DNA of 64,000 bases from Lanius collurio (Eukaryota; Chordata; Aves; Passeriformes; Laniidae): NCBI GenBank assembly GCA_020086605.1, contig JACBWW010000016.1, positions 8,130,329 through 8,194,328 on the forward strand, in the 5' to 3' direction. The translations under genes were made by a program, and so were the position numbers. This document shows positions 51,958 to 64,000 of this stretch, piece after piece. The notes beneath the pieces were generated by a model that was not told the DNA's origin, made no database searches, and was given only the letters and a program-made list of their open reading frames with translations. Within the stretch, counting starts at the first letter, position 1; every line of letters starts with the position of its first letter.

Positions 51958-53699
51958 AATTCAAAGTGTAAGGAACTAAATATTTAGAAACTCATGTACT
52001 TAGTTATGAAACCATAATAAGAAAGCATTCTTGTGTAATGAGCACAGCATGTCTGTCATACGGTGTTTTAATGTCTACAGTAGTTATTAGCTGAATATTT
52101 CCATTATTACTGTTCTGTGAGCAACTGCCATGCTTGAAACTGATTGATGTATGAATAAAGCTCTCTTATTATGTGTTGCCAACTTCTGAGGACCAATCTT
52201 AAAACCTACAGTGCCTTCAAAGGAGTGATGATACCTGCTCTTTCTGGAACTAATCACATCTGAAGAAAGTGAAAGAGTGAAAACATTGTGGGTTTTCTCT
52301 GGAAAACTTTAATTGCATTGTAGATTATTCTACTACAAAATGGTTGTAGTGTTTTATCTGACAAAAGTGACATGGGGAGAAAATAATTTTACAGGAAGAG
52401 AGATGTTTTAGGCAACTAGCACTGTGAAATGGCTCGGCTCGAGGCAGTGAATTTATTTGTGAGTTGACAAAACTGTGGTCTCAATTTTTCATTGTCTGGG
52501 TTCAAAACAGTCTTCTTATAGGCATGCTGGTTGCAAAGTCTTCACTGACCTTTCATTATTTTGTTTTGTGAGTTTATGCTCTGTCCATTCTGGCCAACAG
52601 ATCTGCAATTTCAGGGAAGAAAAAATACAAGAAAAAGAAAAGAGAATACCCCTTCAAGTGTTTATCTTCTTAAGGCCACACTGTCTTTCTGGGGCCTGGA
52701 CAATTTCTAATCATCCTTTTAAAGTTTTTCAAAGTGGGAAAGCGGTAAGAAAACATTACAGGCAAGTTAGTGGTAAATATTGCTCAGAGAGAAGTCGAGG
52801 TTTGTGGAGGTTTTGTGCATATTTTGTGCATTATTTAAATTTCTTCATCCTCATCCTGCCTCTGTCCCTTAGAGACAGACCTATAAAGGCATAGTGCCCT
52901 CTGGCTCCAGCAGGAACTACCAGAAAATGGGAGCTTCATGTGTTTTCCTCCCAAAATAAAGCAGAGAAAGAAACTGATGCTGGCTTAACACTGGCCTATA
53001 ATGTAATGTCTGAGCTCAGCTTGTAGGAGTGAGTTCAGCTGCTGACACTAATCTAAATGCACCAACTGGAAGCTCCTAATGACTGTATTTTTACTTTAGA
53101 GACCACCTAAAGATGGAAAATTGCTGCTCCAAAGACCCTTCAGGTTCTGTATTAAAATTAGCAAGGCGAGTCTTGAGCTGAAGAATCCTCCCAGTAAACT
53201 GTTTCCAGCAGGTAGAGTGAGAACCCAGATGTTCTCTAAGTCATAATTTGGTCACTGCCTTATAACTGGTCCTGCAAAAACCACGTCCCATTCAGCCCTC
53301 AGTATGAACAGCTCTAGGTTTTGCTCTTGATCACATAAATCTTTGTCTGCCTGGTTGTTTTTGTGTCAAAGTCAGAAACAGCAAAGGGAAATTCTCAAAA
53401 GCCCCGATGCTTTGTTTCTTTTCCCAACCCTACCCTGGTAGCAGCAGCCTGCTTCCCAAATATCTCAAAAGACTCTGGTATGGCCCTTCTTTCCAAACAA
53501 TGACACAGCCCACCAGCTTACAGACACATGCAGATCCCCACGAACAGTCAAGGCAGGGAATTTCCATTTATTGCTGGGAGGAAAAAAAGCGTCAAGTAAC
53601 TTCCTACTCATCCTATGGCAAGCAGAGTAGGGCTTCAGCTACCTTAGGTATAGCTATCAGTTCTCCTACTCTTGGTTGTGTGAGTCTTGAGAAATGGGA

Positions 53700-53790
53700 A
53701 GTGTTGAAATAAATGGCTATGATACACATAGTGTTGAAATAAACATTTATTTTAACACATTGTATGTGATGAGCCATTTATTTTAACACT
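53700..53790. repeat. Nearly loopless palindrome, 43-45 bp arms, MITE-like
   Basis: The left arm, 53701-53743 (starting GTGTTGAAATAAATGGCT), is the near reverse complement of the right arm, 53746-53790 (ending AGCCATTTATTTTAACACT), with only two bases between them. The recurrent difference is GTTGAAA against GTTAAAA, which would still pair as G-U in RNA. Each arm itself contains the GTGTTRAAATAA motif twice, so the structure is nested. A further direct copy, AGTGTTGAAATAA, lies at 53801-53813. Confidence 0.85.
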
Positions 53791-56700
53791 TTTCACTTGA
53801 AGTGTTGAAATAACAGGTTTTATCAGGGGACGTGTCATCCACTGTTTTATGTATATGTGAATATGGAAATACATCTACTGAGTGTGCATATATATATACT
53901 CACATAGATTATATGGATATGTAATAATAATATGGTAAATGTGTATGTAGACACTAATACACAGGCAAATGCAGTGTTTTCTACTCAGAGGCTTTTGTTT
54001 CACACAAATTTGTCTTTGTGCCATTGTATTTTTAATATAGCTATGTATCTGTAAATAGATCTAAATAAATTGGTACATAAAATTGTTTATTACTAGGTAA
54101 CAGCAACTGGATGAGATAGATAAAATAGAGGGACAGACAAAATAAGATAGATAAACCTCAAAATAGGTCTATGATGAACTTCAGTTATGTAAAACGAGGA
54201 AGAAGTACTTTATCTGAGCTTTCTGGTTATCTGGACCTTGTTTCTTTAGTTTGCTATAATTCCTGAAGTTCTGCTTCCCTTTCTGTGATGGACTTCTTGG
54301 ACAAATGGTTATTAAACAGCAAAGGTATGAGTCAGGTTTTGTAAATTACCTGAAAAGTTGTTGTACTGCATTTTTCAGTAATTTTGGCTTTTTAAATACA
54401 GCGTAGGAACCTCAATTCCCTGCTCAGCAGGCAGTCACATCTCTTCCAGTGTGTCCTTAGTTGTACTAAATTTCCTTTTTGCGGTTGGAATTATGTGTGT
54501 GCTAAAGCACTGGCACAGACACCTGAGCATACACACACGTCCTGGGTCCAGGGTCATGTTGACCATGGAGGTTAAAACCAGCTCAAACAAAGGCAGCACT
54601 GCTGGACCTGACAGAGGCAAGGCTGCCTTTGAACAAATCTGCAAATAGCCAGAACCATTTCTGCCAGACTCCAGGTTAAACACATCTGTCTCTGCATCGG
54701 AATAAAAGGGCACCAAGATCTACCCTGAGATAAAGTGAGCCACTCACATCTTTTGAGGGGAAGAATTTGGTAGGAACTCATTTTTCCCTTTGTGGTGGCT
54801 GCAGTGATCTTGTCTGGTGACTTGGCAAGATTTTCTAGCCGGGCTGTTCTTTGGCTGTTACACTGGTCCTATTCACATGTCCTTCTCTTTGTGTTATGCT
54901 GGGAGCTTACCTTGGCTATTTTACTGCCTTTTCATTACTGTTATATTAATATTTGTTTTATTGATTATCACTGGGTAGCAGGCAAGGTTGTCCTGGCCAG
55001 GGGAGGGTTGCAGTGCAAAAGGTGCCAGACCTCCTGCAGCAGCAGTGGATGCTCAGCCCCGTCACACCAGAGCAGCTGGCTCAGGCTCCAGGTCATGGTG
55101 GGCAGCAAAAGCAAAGCAGTAAAAGGAATGAAAGGGCTTCCTGAGCCAACCAGAGAACATGGAAAACACTCTGTCAGACAATTTCCAGCTCCGAGTCAAA
55201 CCAAAGTAGGAACCATGAGTGAAATTAAATAATGAACGTTTGATGAATTGCAACAGAAAATGCTTTGCTAGGTTTCATGCTGACTACCAGAAGTATCGAC
55301 TTTTAGTGAATCTGTAGTTTTCAGTGAGAGAATGGCTTTGTTAGGAAATGATTAACCACTTCTTGCAGCATTCACAAAACAATTTGTATCTGTCCTCTTG
55401 GTTTTTCCTATGGAAGTTTGATATGAGTGAAAATTCCCCCAGGTCTCCATGGATAAACAATATTTACAGATAAGAAAAATTTAATTCTTCCCTCTCTCCT
55501 TCTCTGATTCTAGCCTTTTTTTAAATTAAGAGAATTCTCTGATGAGTACTAAACATTTATTGAATGAGAACTCTGGTGATTTTATGAATTTTCAACTGAA
55601 AGAGCATAAATAATAATTTATATTAATTCAAAAATGGTAAAATTAAATCCTAAAAAGGACACTGATTTTTCTCTTTGATTATGGAATTTCCAGCTTTTTC
55701 TTCTACTTGAGTACAAATTTATTTTCTTTTAAAGGAAATATGAAGCAAATTGATTGCCTCTTTTTTCTACTCAGAGGTTGGGTCGGAACTGTATGTATCA
55801 GAAACAGAATCACATCTGATGTAAGCTTTGAAATTAAAAGGAAGGGGTCAATAGTTATCAGAAGAACTGTTGACACACTATAAGTGTATCAAGATAGTCA
55901 CGATATGCTGACAAAAATCCCCTCAGTTAATATGGTTTCAAGAGCCTGCTGTTGCAGAGTGAGATGGAAATTGTTTCAAATCTGCAGAATCATTAACTTT
56001 ATTCTAAAGTCTTGTGCAAAGTCTTGACTTCTCTGTAGTCAGCAGAGCCTTTGGCAATGATTTGGTAGAGGTGGTGCATCGCCCATGACAATGTTTGAAT
56101 AACACAAAACATTAAGTAGCCATTGATTTGAAGGTGTAGGCTGACTGATGTAGAGACATTCCATAAAAGGACTATTCCCTCAAATTCTCCATTGGTACAA
56201 GAATAACTAAAATTTTTGATTGAAAATAGTCAGAGGCTAGGTAAATTAGTGATTCTGGCAAGTGGCTATTCATGAGTAGCAATGGACTGAAGGACTGACC
56301 AGGCAGGGAAATAGGGAGCAGGGAGAGGAGTCATCTCTGGATCTTGAGAAGTGCTGGGCTGTGCACCATTTAAGTTGTGGCAAGGTCCACCCTACTCTTG
56401 CTTTCTGGGAACTTCCTATGTTTTTTCATGCACTGGATATTGTGTGTCTCATTTGCAGACCTCATAACAACTGTGGATAGTCTTTCTCTCTAGACACGTC
56501 TGTTCATTGGATTTTCTTCTGCATACAAATGCATTCTCTGGTCATTTTGAAGGATGTGTCTGCTACACTGTTTCATTAAACTGCGGCGTTATCGGGTAAT
56601 TGTTTAAACATAATGCCATAGCACTATCAAAAGGAAAGGTGAACTAATGGCATTTGCAAATGTCAGGGATTATCTTAACACTTTTATTATAGTTTATAAA

Positions 56701-59700
56701 AAGTAGGTTCAGGGCATTCCATGGCAATTATTTCCACAGAAATTGGTTATTTAAATAAATTGCTAATTATCTGGATATGACAGTATTGAAAACCCTGCTA
56801 ATGAGTTATTTGATAAGTGTAGCTTATGGTGGCCACCTACAGGTGGCAGAAAGAAAGAACGAGTGGGATAATTGCAATCAGAAGGAATGTGATGCAAATG
56901 GTTTGTGGGTAACCTGCAAGTTTCCCTGAACTGTTTGCAAATGCAGATTATGAGAAGTACTTTGATCACCAGTATTAGGCAGCATATACATTATGCAGAA
57001 AATGTCTTAATAAAGAGTTATGTTTTCTGATGAAAACAAATTTTTCTTACCTTCAAATTTTCTTACCAACTTACTTTCTGAATCATTGGACTGATCATCT
57101 ATGGTGCCTGAACTTTTTCTAGACTATTTTCCTTATAAAATGCTTTTCACCCAAGTTTGCTATTTGCTGTCATTAGCATGACTAATTTTATTGGTCTGGG
57201 AAATAACTATGTCAGTTTTCTTCCAAGAAGGTATCTACAAAGGGACAAAAGGTGATGTTGCTTAGATTTGGCTTACACTTCTTTAGCAGCACAGACTTTA
57301 GTGGTAATTTATTAGCAACAAAATTATGTTTCAGCTGTTTTTTCTTTGTAATATTTAGGCTCAGTGGTTTAAATCTCAAATTTGTAATATAATATAATGC
57401 AAATTAAAAAAAAAAATTATTGGAAAATGCACAGAGTGGGGAGAATTATGACCCAAATTCATTTTTATTCCATCTAGTAACCATAGGTAGAAAAAATTTG
57501 GTTTTAGTTGATCTACTATCCAAATGTATGAGAGTTTGCTTTCCTTTAGAATCTGTTTCTTTAGTTCACAGAGAGTTCGATAAAGATCATTCAGACTTTT
57601 TTAAGATTCAGTCTCAGTAGTACCAGTCTGAATTGACTCTGTTGGCTGTTTTTTAATGGACCTGGATCATCTTTACTTAAAGGCCTCATTAGAGCTGCTG
57701 CATATATCCATTGAAAACCTTAAACTATTGAGTTGGTCCAATAAGTTGCAAGTGAGAAGGCAGCCCAGTAGTCGAGACCTTTGAGAGCTTTCAGCATAGA
57801 GTAGCATGTCATCTCCACAAAGTATTTTTCTGTCTTTCATTTTTATATCTCACACCCCTGCCTGAGGTCTTGATAAATGGACTTCGTTTATTAAATCTCA
57901 TTATTTTACAGCAAGGTAAATGATAGCCACATCTAGCATCTGGTAGCAGCTGTAGCACTTCTATCAAGAGAGCACCATATCAGCAGTTTCCTCAGCTACA
58001 GGTACTTAACTGTGGAATTACAGATCCCAACGTGTCAAAGTATGTGGTTGATGCTTATCTTTTAGTATGTGAGCTGTCTTTCAAATGCATGCTGGATTTG
58101 GACCTCAGCTTCTTAAATACCATTCCATTTATCAGAAAATGTTCTGCAAATTCCCACTTCTACTTACAGATCTTTTAAAATTTGGCATTAAACTTCCTTT
58201 ATTTCAGCCTTCTAAAAACTCCTTCTCCCCAAATCTCTATAATGGAATTTATTACCTCCCTATGGTACTTGTATGAAAATACAAGAAAACAGAGACTGTC
58301 AGTCAAATTGAGTGTTCATTAACTTTTTTTTTTTAATTTGCCTTCTTTTTTAATAGCATGGCATTACTATTGTTTGCATTCTTTTTTTTTTTTTCTTTAA
58401 TCTGGAAGGTTGCTTCACCATTTCATTAGGCAGTAGGAATTCTATCACAAGCAAATCACATGGTATTCCAGCCCAGCAGCTTTTGTTACAGAGGGAGAAG
58501 CTTCTGAACTGTTGATGAAAAAATGTAAGGGAGAATGGCTGCATCTTATGTTGTGCTTGTTCCATATGATGTAGACTAATTAAAAAAATGCTGGGATGAA
58601 TGGTGAGACCTTAGTGAACCCTCTGATTGTCGTTACATCCATTTATTAACTCTCATCAGAAGCACTTCTGAAATGTTTTTAAATTCATTTGGGTGAATTA
58701 TAAATGAATAGAATACTTTTGCAATCATACCAATTTATCACCAATTTACTAATCACCAAACGTAAGTAATAACTCATATTATGAATATCAAATTCAGCTA
58801 CTACTAAAAAGTACCTGTGTTCCATAATAAATTCTAAGTCTGACTGCTGTTTCTGCTAGACTTTATTGAATCACATGTTTGATTTCTTTGGGCTGAATGA
58901 AGGCCTTTATGATTTCCTATTGTGCTGAAACCATAAATAAGCTGTCATCTGGTCCTTTACCTGTACTGACCACTGTACAGAGAGAGTCATTTAAGTGAGA
59001 AGGGGGCTAATTATATTGTGGATATATTTTCTTGTAGAACTCTTTACTACAAGGTATCTTTAAGGCTAAGGGTCTACAAGCCTTTAAAACTCATTGAAAG
59101 CAAACTCTAAGGAGTTACATTGGGGTTAGAAGTGTATAAACCTTCGTGCCTCAAAGCAGATTGGGAAGAAATTTCCCTGTAGCCACATAATTTCAGAGTT
59201 ACAAGTGTCTGTATTCTTTCACCTTTCTGAAAAACAACTACCTCATCAGTGAGATTCTGGAGCTGTGTCAGCCTGAAAGCAATATAGCAAGTCTGATGCT
59301 TACTTCCAGCTTCAATTTCAAAAACTGAGTATTTGAAGAATTTCATGAACTACTGTTTTTGATGAGATTATTTTCAGTGGTTTTGGCTGTGTAGTGTATG
59401 TTTTGGCCTGTGTGCCTTCCAAAAGGCTTTATTTGTAAATCTATCAGAGCAAACTGCATGGTTTCCATTTATTTTTCCTCAAGCATTTCTCTAAGACTGG
59501 ACCATTAATTATGTCATAGAATTTGCTCTTTGGACACTTGGCAGTCATCCTCTTTCAGAAGATCATTCTGTTCCTTTCAGACACGTTACAATCGATCCAG
59601 CCCTAGTGTCCTAGGGAAAATTCCTGCTCAACTCCAGCTTCTTTCTGTGATCTGTTCTGTTGGGATCTTAGATTCTTTAAAGCAGTTTTGGTGAGATTTC

Positions 59701-60804
59701 ACATTCTTATCAATCAGGCTCTAGTTTTCCTGAAAGCACATCAATAGTGCATCTTGGGTTAGGCTGTCTCTTTCATGTGCAAAAAGTTTAGTTGCTGTTA
59801 CCTCATACAGTACTGAGGGGGAAAAAAACAGCCTGCCAGGCACAGCCATTCAGGTCCTCTGGGTGTGATGTGTCTTCCCTTACACTACTGTATTGTTGCC
59901 CAGTTATGGCATCAAATTAGGCTAAAGGTTCCCTAGATTAAGTAGAAATTTTAATAATGTGGGAGTTATCTAGAGAAATCTCAACTAGCCTAAAAAATAA
60001 CTGGAATTGTCATCTGTCTGTGCTGTCCATCGTTTAATGAGCAGCATCTCTGGGCATATTTTTAATACTTGCATACCATCAGTAGAAGGTAGTCAAAACA
60101 GATGCATTGCAGACACAGTGCATCGAGACTTTAATCATAATCCTCTAAATATAGCAGGAGTTTGTCTGACTCAACCTCTATGTACTATTTGAAATACAAG
60201 CTTCAGTTTTGGAAACATTACCATAAATGAATATACTTTATTCTTTTGAGAATTTGGCTATCATATTAATTGTTAGAGGGGTCTTACTTAAAGAATTATC
60301 TGAATCTACAAACATCCAGAAGGGGAAACCAATAAAATATGAAATGTCAAGTGCAGTTAAATGGCACTTTTAAACAACTTTTAGTTGAACATAAATAAAT
60401 GAGGTGTTTGCTCTTACTTGGATAACATTTAAGTTGAAAAAAATCAACTTAATTCTTTATGTAGAAACATAGATCTCTTTGTCTACAGTGTACTGTATGG
60501 TAAAGTATTGCTTTCTGTCTCAGACATTGTTAGTCTTTGTTTTGAGCATCAGCTAAAGTGTTCAAGCTGGCTTTGCAATGTTTATCCAAATGCTCGTGCC
60601 TTTTTCTATATTCCAGCCACACACATAATTTGCTGTACAGGTGTTGATACCACTGGAAACCCACTTGGTGTCAGTTTGTAAATGAATAGAACCTCTGCAG
60701 CTCCGAATTAGATGTTAGTTCCTGACGTTGCTATGCCATGAGGGATGTGCAAGTTCTGTCAGGTCTGTGGGACGCTGCTAACCCGTTGTCCTGGTTCTCC
60801 GTAG

Positions 60805-60947
60805 GAAATGCTGTCCGGCCCATCGCCCTCCGCGCAGTGTCTGCCATCGCCCGTGCTCTCCCAGGATTTCCCATCTTGGCAACGGGAGGCATCGATTCTG
60901 CTGAGGCTGGGCTTCAGTTTCTGCACAGTGGGGCTTCTGTCTTACAG
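60805..60947 (+). CDS. DPYD: DPYD exon 19, FMN-phosphate segment (codons 767-814)
   Basis: This 143-bp exon starts in phase 1, completing glycine 767, after ttctccgtag and ends CAG at a codon boundary before gtactg. The translation includes [18 protein letters not shown], then [17 protein letters not shown] and [12 protein letters not shown]. The ATGGIDS motif (codons 792-798) is the glycine-rich loop that holds the FMN phosphate in class-2-type dihydroorotate dehydrogenase barrels and in [12 protein letters not shown] is the next conserved strand. Codon 768 is asparagine (AAT), where human has threonine and where a human T768K variant is known. Length and phase equal human exon 19 (c.2300-2442). 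The next exon should start with codon 815 but lies beyond the window. A distinctly GC-richer stretch immediately precedes and includes this exon. Confidence 0.97.
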
Positions 60948-63900
60948 GTACTGCTTCGTTCTTTTAAACATTTAAGTTCAAGTAATGATGATTAAGGTCG
61001 TAACGTATCTTCCTTTCAAACATTTGGATAGTGTGCGGTTTCTACCTTTGAAAAGAATTTTCATTTTTTTAACTTCGTGCTGCTTGCTAGGAGACATTAA
61101 TTTCTCATGGAGGAGGAGGAACAGTTGCCAAAAGAAAACTTTGGGTGTTGCAATACCAATCTGGGAAAAGGCTAACCATGACTTTGTTAGTGCTTTTTTT
61201 CTCTGGCTTAGAGGATTTAAAATTTAAGCATCTCTCACTTGTCATACAAACAAGGTTGACACAGAGGTAAGCTTGAGCTATCTGTTATTCCTGTATTCTC
61301 AGTTTTCGTTTTCTGCAAAGAGCCTTCTCAAGGTGAGAGGGCTTGCAAAGAGTACTTCATTGGTCTCACAGGGAGCCAGTTTAAAGTAACTCTTGTTTAT
61401 GCAGGCATCTGTGTCCCTCAAGCATGTTCATTGAAACAGGAGATGTAGAGCTGTACTCCCTGCCTGAGGTGCTGGCCTTGCACTGGAGTGAAGTGTTGGC
61501 TGCATTCAGCAGTCAGGCTGTTGGCATTCATTGCCTCAGGGTTGGTTTGAGGTGCTGGCCACACCGGCATGGTTGTTTAGTCCCTGTTGTGGAAGGAAGC
61601 CTTGGTGGCCTCGTATTACAGGCACCAAAAAGTTGGCTGGAAATCAGCCCCTTACCTGCTCTGCCAGGCATGTCAGAGCACCATTGCAGCATATATGTTA
61701 GAAGGGCAGAGGAACAGGTGGTCTTTATGTTACATTGCTCCATTGTATATTGTTATGTTCTGGTAGATGTTCAGCCCCTTTATCTGTCGGTCCCACTACA
61801 GACAACAGCAGCTGTGGATCCTGTGAATATGGGCTTTGTGTCACTCCATGGGATGAACAGAGTGGTTTCATTCCCACAATTCATTTTGACGTTGAAATAG
61901 ATTCAGTGTAACCATTCTTTTTACACTGCTACAGTAACTGCTGAGATTAGTCATTTGTTTGCTATGTTTCAAAAAAAAAACAACAACAAAAAAAAAAAAA
62001 AAAAAAAAAAAAAAAACAAAACAAACCAAAAAAGCACAGCCAGCTCAATGTTTTTTGTTTCATTGGGTTTTTTTATTGTACATCAAAGTTAGCAACTCTG
62101 GGAGCTGAAGCAGAAGGCTGTTTCTTTTATATAGACTTGCTATGTTCTTTGGGTTTATTAATATAATTTCCTTTTTTTGTTTTTAGTTGTATTAAATTGA
62201 TTCAAACTTTTCTTTTTTTTGTGGACACATAAAAGATTGACCTTTCTTATGCAATTGAGAGCTTCTTCCATATAAAAACTAAGTAATGGTGCAAATTACA
62301 GGGCAGCATTTTTCTACCAAAAAAAATCAGGATTGGCAAGGAAATGTTTTTAGTGCTCTAGATGCATTTCATTTGTTATTGCTAATAGAGCTGCAGTTTT
62401 GATGGCTTTACCTCAGCAATGTTACACAATCTGATCTACACTGAGGAAATTATTTTCTGTTCTATCTCTGCTGTATCTGTTTCTGGGTGACAAAAATCAA
62501 GAGGTTTAATGTAACTTTTGCACTTCTCTTTTGTATAGACAGTGTAGCTGTTTGTTTTTTTATTCTTTCTTTTCTTTTCCTGTTAGTTTGGCCCAATGTT
62601 AATGAGAAATTCTGAAATATAATTTAATGCAGACATCCCAGTCAGTGCTCCAGAGAAGGACTATTTGATTTACAAGACAATAATTATTGTTTTCTTTTTG
62701 GTAGTAATCAAATTCTCTGAAACTGTCTTCCACAAATGACTTGGATCTATACAGATCTTTAAAGAACAATTTCTCTTTTCAACAAATATTTCCCAGAGAT
62801 GGTGAAAAAACTCTTATTTTTTCCTTAAGTTTCACCAGTTTAACTTAAGTCATCTCTAGAAGGGATTTTAAACTCCTCTGGATCAAAAATATCCTCAGTT
62901 TGAGTGGTTTATTTCTGTTTCACTAAAGTGGGGAAGTCATTTAAACTAATCTCAGATAAATGGATTCTGAAGTGGCTGTGTAGGTAAGGATCTGAACTAG
63001 TTCAATTGCATCTATTTTAAAATAAGCCTTTAGTAAACTTCATGCAAGATTGTGAATACAGGCCATAAGTCTTTCCCTCAAGATGGGAAGGACAGATGGA
63101 AGGGAGAAGGAAATGAGTAATGTCTGTAGAAAGCCATAGAAGAAATACACTTAGTGGGACTAGGCAGAAGCCCCTTCTCAGATGAGATTCACTGTGCTAG
63201 ACAGAAGAAGACAGCCTCGTCTTCACAGGTCATCTTTGGAACCTAATTAGGATCATGAGAATCATTTCCATTGTTTTCCTTCTAAATGAGGTCGTACAAA
63301 TAGGCAGCTAATATTCTTTTCCCTGAATCCCAATCTCTCTCACATACCTTTGGTATCAAATTCCTCAACTTTCTCCTTCAGCAGCCACAACCTCTTTTGC
63401 TTACAGCTTTGATATTCACTTCTGCTTTCTCAATGCCAACATACAGACCAAGTACAGAATTTGTAGATAGCATCAAATAAAGTGATCTACTGAATGGTTC
63501 AGTATTTAGGATTCACTGCATAGCAAGTCCCTGAGTTAAGCAGGTAGAAGCTAGGACTGTACTGGAGTAATTTGGTATGTGTCCCATAGCCTTATCTAAA
63601 ATATCTGCTTTGGATACTGTTGGAGGTGGTTCTGAAGAGACACTCAGACAGACACAATGCTGCACATTTTGGGACCTGACTTCACATTTCCAAAACTACT
63701 TAATATGTTTTATGGGGACTCCTTATGACTGATCCAGAGGCAGGAAGTGAGCAGCCTGGGCTTTGGCAGTGATGGAGCAATTTCTGTGCTCAGCTGTGCC
63801 AAAGAGGCAGTGGACTTAAAACTGGGATGTGTCCCTGTTACCCATCAGGATTTTTAAAGGGTAGGGATTGTCAGATCATCCAGCATTAAACATGGTCCCA

Positions 63901-64000
63901 TCTTACAGAGTAGCACAGACTGTTCTGATCTATCCATGGAGCCCAGCTCAAGAGCTAGGGACAGCAGCCCTTGCTTGACCACTGGGCTTCCCTTCATTGT
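60948..64000 (+). other. DPYD: DPYD intron 19, 5' part
   Basis: This sequence follows the gtactg donor of exon 19 and runs off the window. The main landmark is the A-rich tract at 61971-62033. An unbroken 158-codon frame at 61424-61900 precedes it but resembles no protein I know. The DNA after 62040 is ordinary AT-rich intron with no recognised features. Confidence 0.9.
61971..62033 (+). repeat. A-rich tract with 29 uninterrupted A
   Basis: About 63 bases are almost all A, with a few C interruptions near both ends and an uninterrupted run of 29 A at 61988-62016. It could be a mutated poly(A) tail of a plus-strand retroposed RNA lying upstream, or simple sequence. No AATAAA signal just upstream and no flanking target duplication were recognised. 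Confidence 0.85.

Larger units (their letters stand above)
37284..60804 (+). other. DPYD: DPYD intron 18
   Basis: This 23.5-kb intron starts gtaggt and ends ctccgtag. It contains the minus-strand CR1 3' end at 51721-51957, the near-perfect palindrome at 53700-53790, a small 12-bp-stem hairpin at 45173-45203, short G-runs (35 kb-type homopolymers recur at 48110-48125 and 51660-51668) and a short AAT-rich tract at about 40430-40450. A somewhat GC-richer stretch at about 39200-40030 gives many short frames on both strands, none recognisable. Nothing else could be identified. Confidence 0.92.

Noticed and set aside
51695..51979. 94-codon plus-strand frame with a proline- and leucine-rich look
   Set aside because: It is the antisense of a CR1 3' end, a common source of spurious frames in birds.
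52475..52894. 139-codon plus-strand frame
   Set aside because: No similarity recognised and low-complexity hydrophobic runs. It is most likely a chance frame.
54108..54160. GATA-rich stretch (agatagataaaatag)
   Set aside because: Only two or three interrupted units, too short and irregular to call a satellite.

Overview
This window is vertebrate nuclear DNA, almost certainly from a bird. It is about 99% intron and carries five short coding exons, all on the + strand, that I recognise as part of DPYD (dihydropyrimidine dehydrogenase, the first and rate-limiting enzyme of uracil and thymine breakdown). The exons are 69, 84, 121, 120 and 143 bp. In length, phase and protein content they match human DPYD exons 15 to 19 as I recall them (codons 636 to 814). 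They encode most of the FMN-binding, pyrimidine-reducing barrel domain, including the catalytic cysteine loop (Cys671 in human numbering), the FMN lysine (Lys709) and the substrate asparagines (Asn668, Asn736). All five have canonical ag/gt splice borders and open, in-phase reading frames, so the gene looks intact here.

Layout: 1-16187 is the 3' part of intron 14; 16188-16256 exon 15; 16257-18703 intron 15 (2.4 kb); 18704-18787 exon 16; 18788-36175 intron 16 (17.4 kb); 36176-36296 exon 17; 36297-37163 intron 17 (0.9 kb); 37164-37283 exon 18; 37284-60804 intron 18 (23.5 kb); 60805-60947 exon 19; 60948-64000 the 5' part of intron 19. The promoter, the earlier exons and exons 20 onward lie outside the window.

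The bird assignment rests on sparse interspersed repeats that are mainly CR1 LINE fragments: a minus-strand CR1 3' end at 51721-51957, an older plus-strand CR1 3' end near 22440-22795, and a long, strongly decayed CR1/L3-type LINE reverse-transcriptase remnant at about 1297-2265. The style of the 51.7 kb CR1 suggests a neoavian, perhaps a passerine, but I cannot fix the species.

The non-coding structures most worth a second look are a ~165-bp imperfect palindrome at 3776-3940, a nearly loopless ~91-bp palindrome at 53700-53790 with an extra half-copy downstream, a perfect 46-bp tandem duplication at 32214-32305, a 17-bp perfect-stem hairpin at 32657-32708, and a CpG-dense block in intron 15 (17640-18130). 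I found no operon, CRISPR array, RNA gene or second protein-coding gene, and no evidence of a new biological system. The many short open frames in the introns look like chance or repeat-derived frames.
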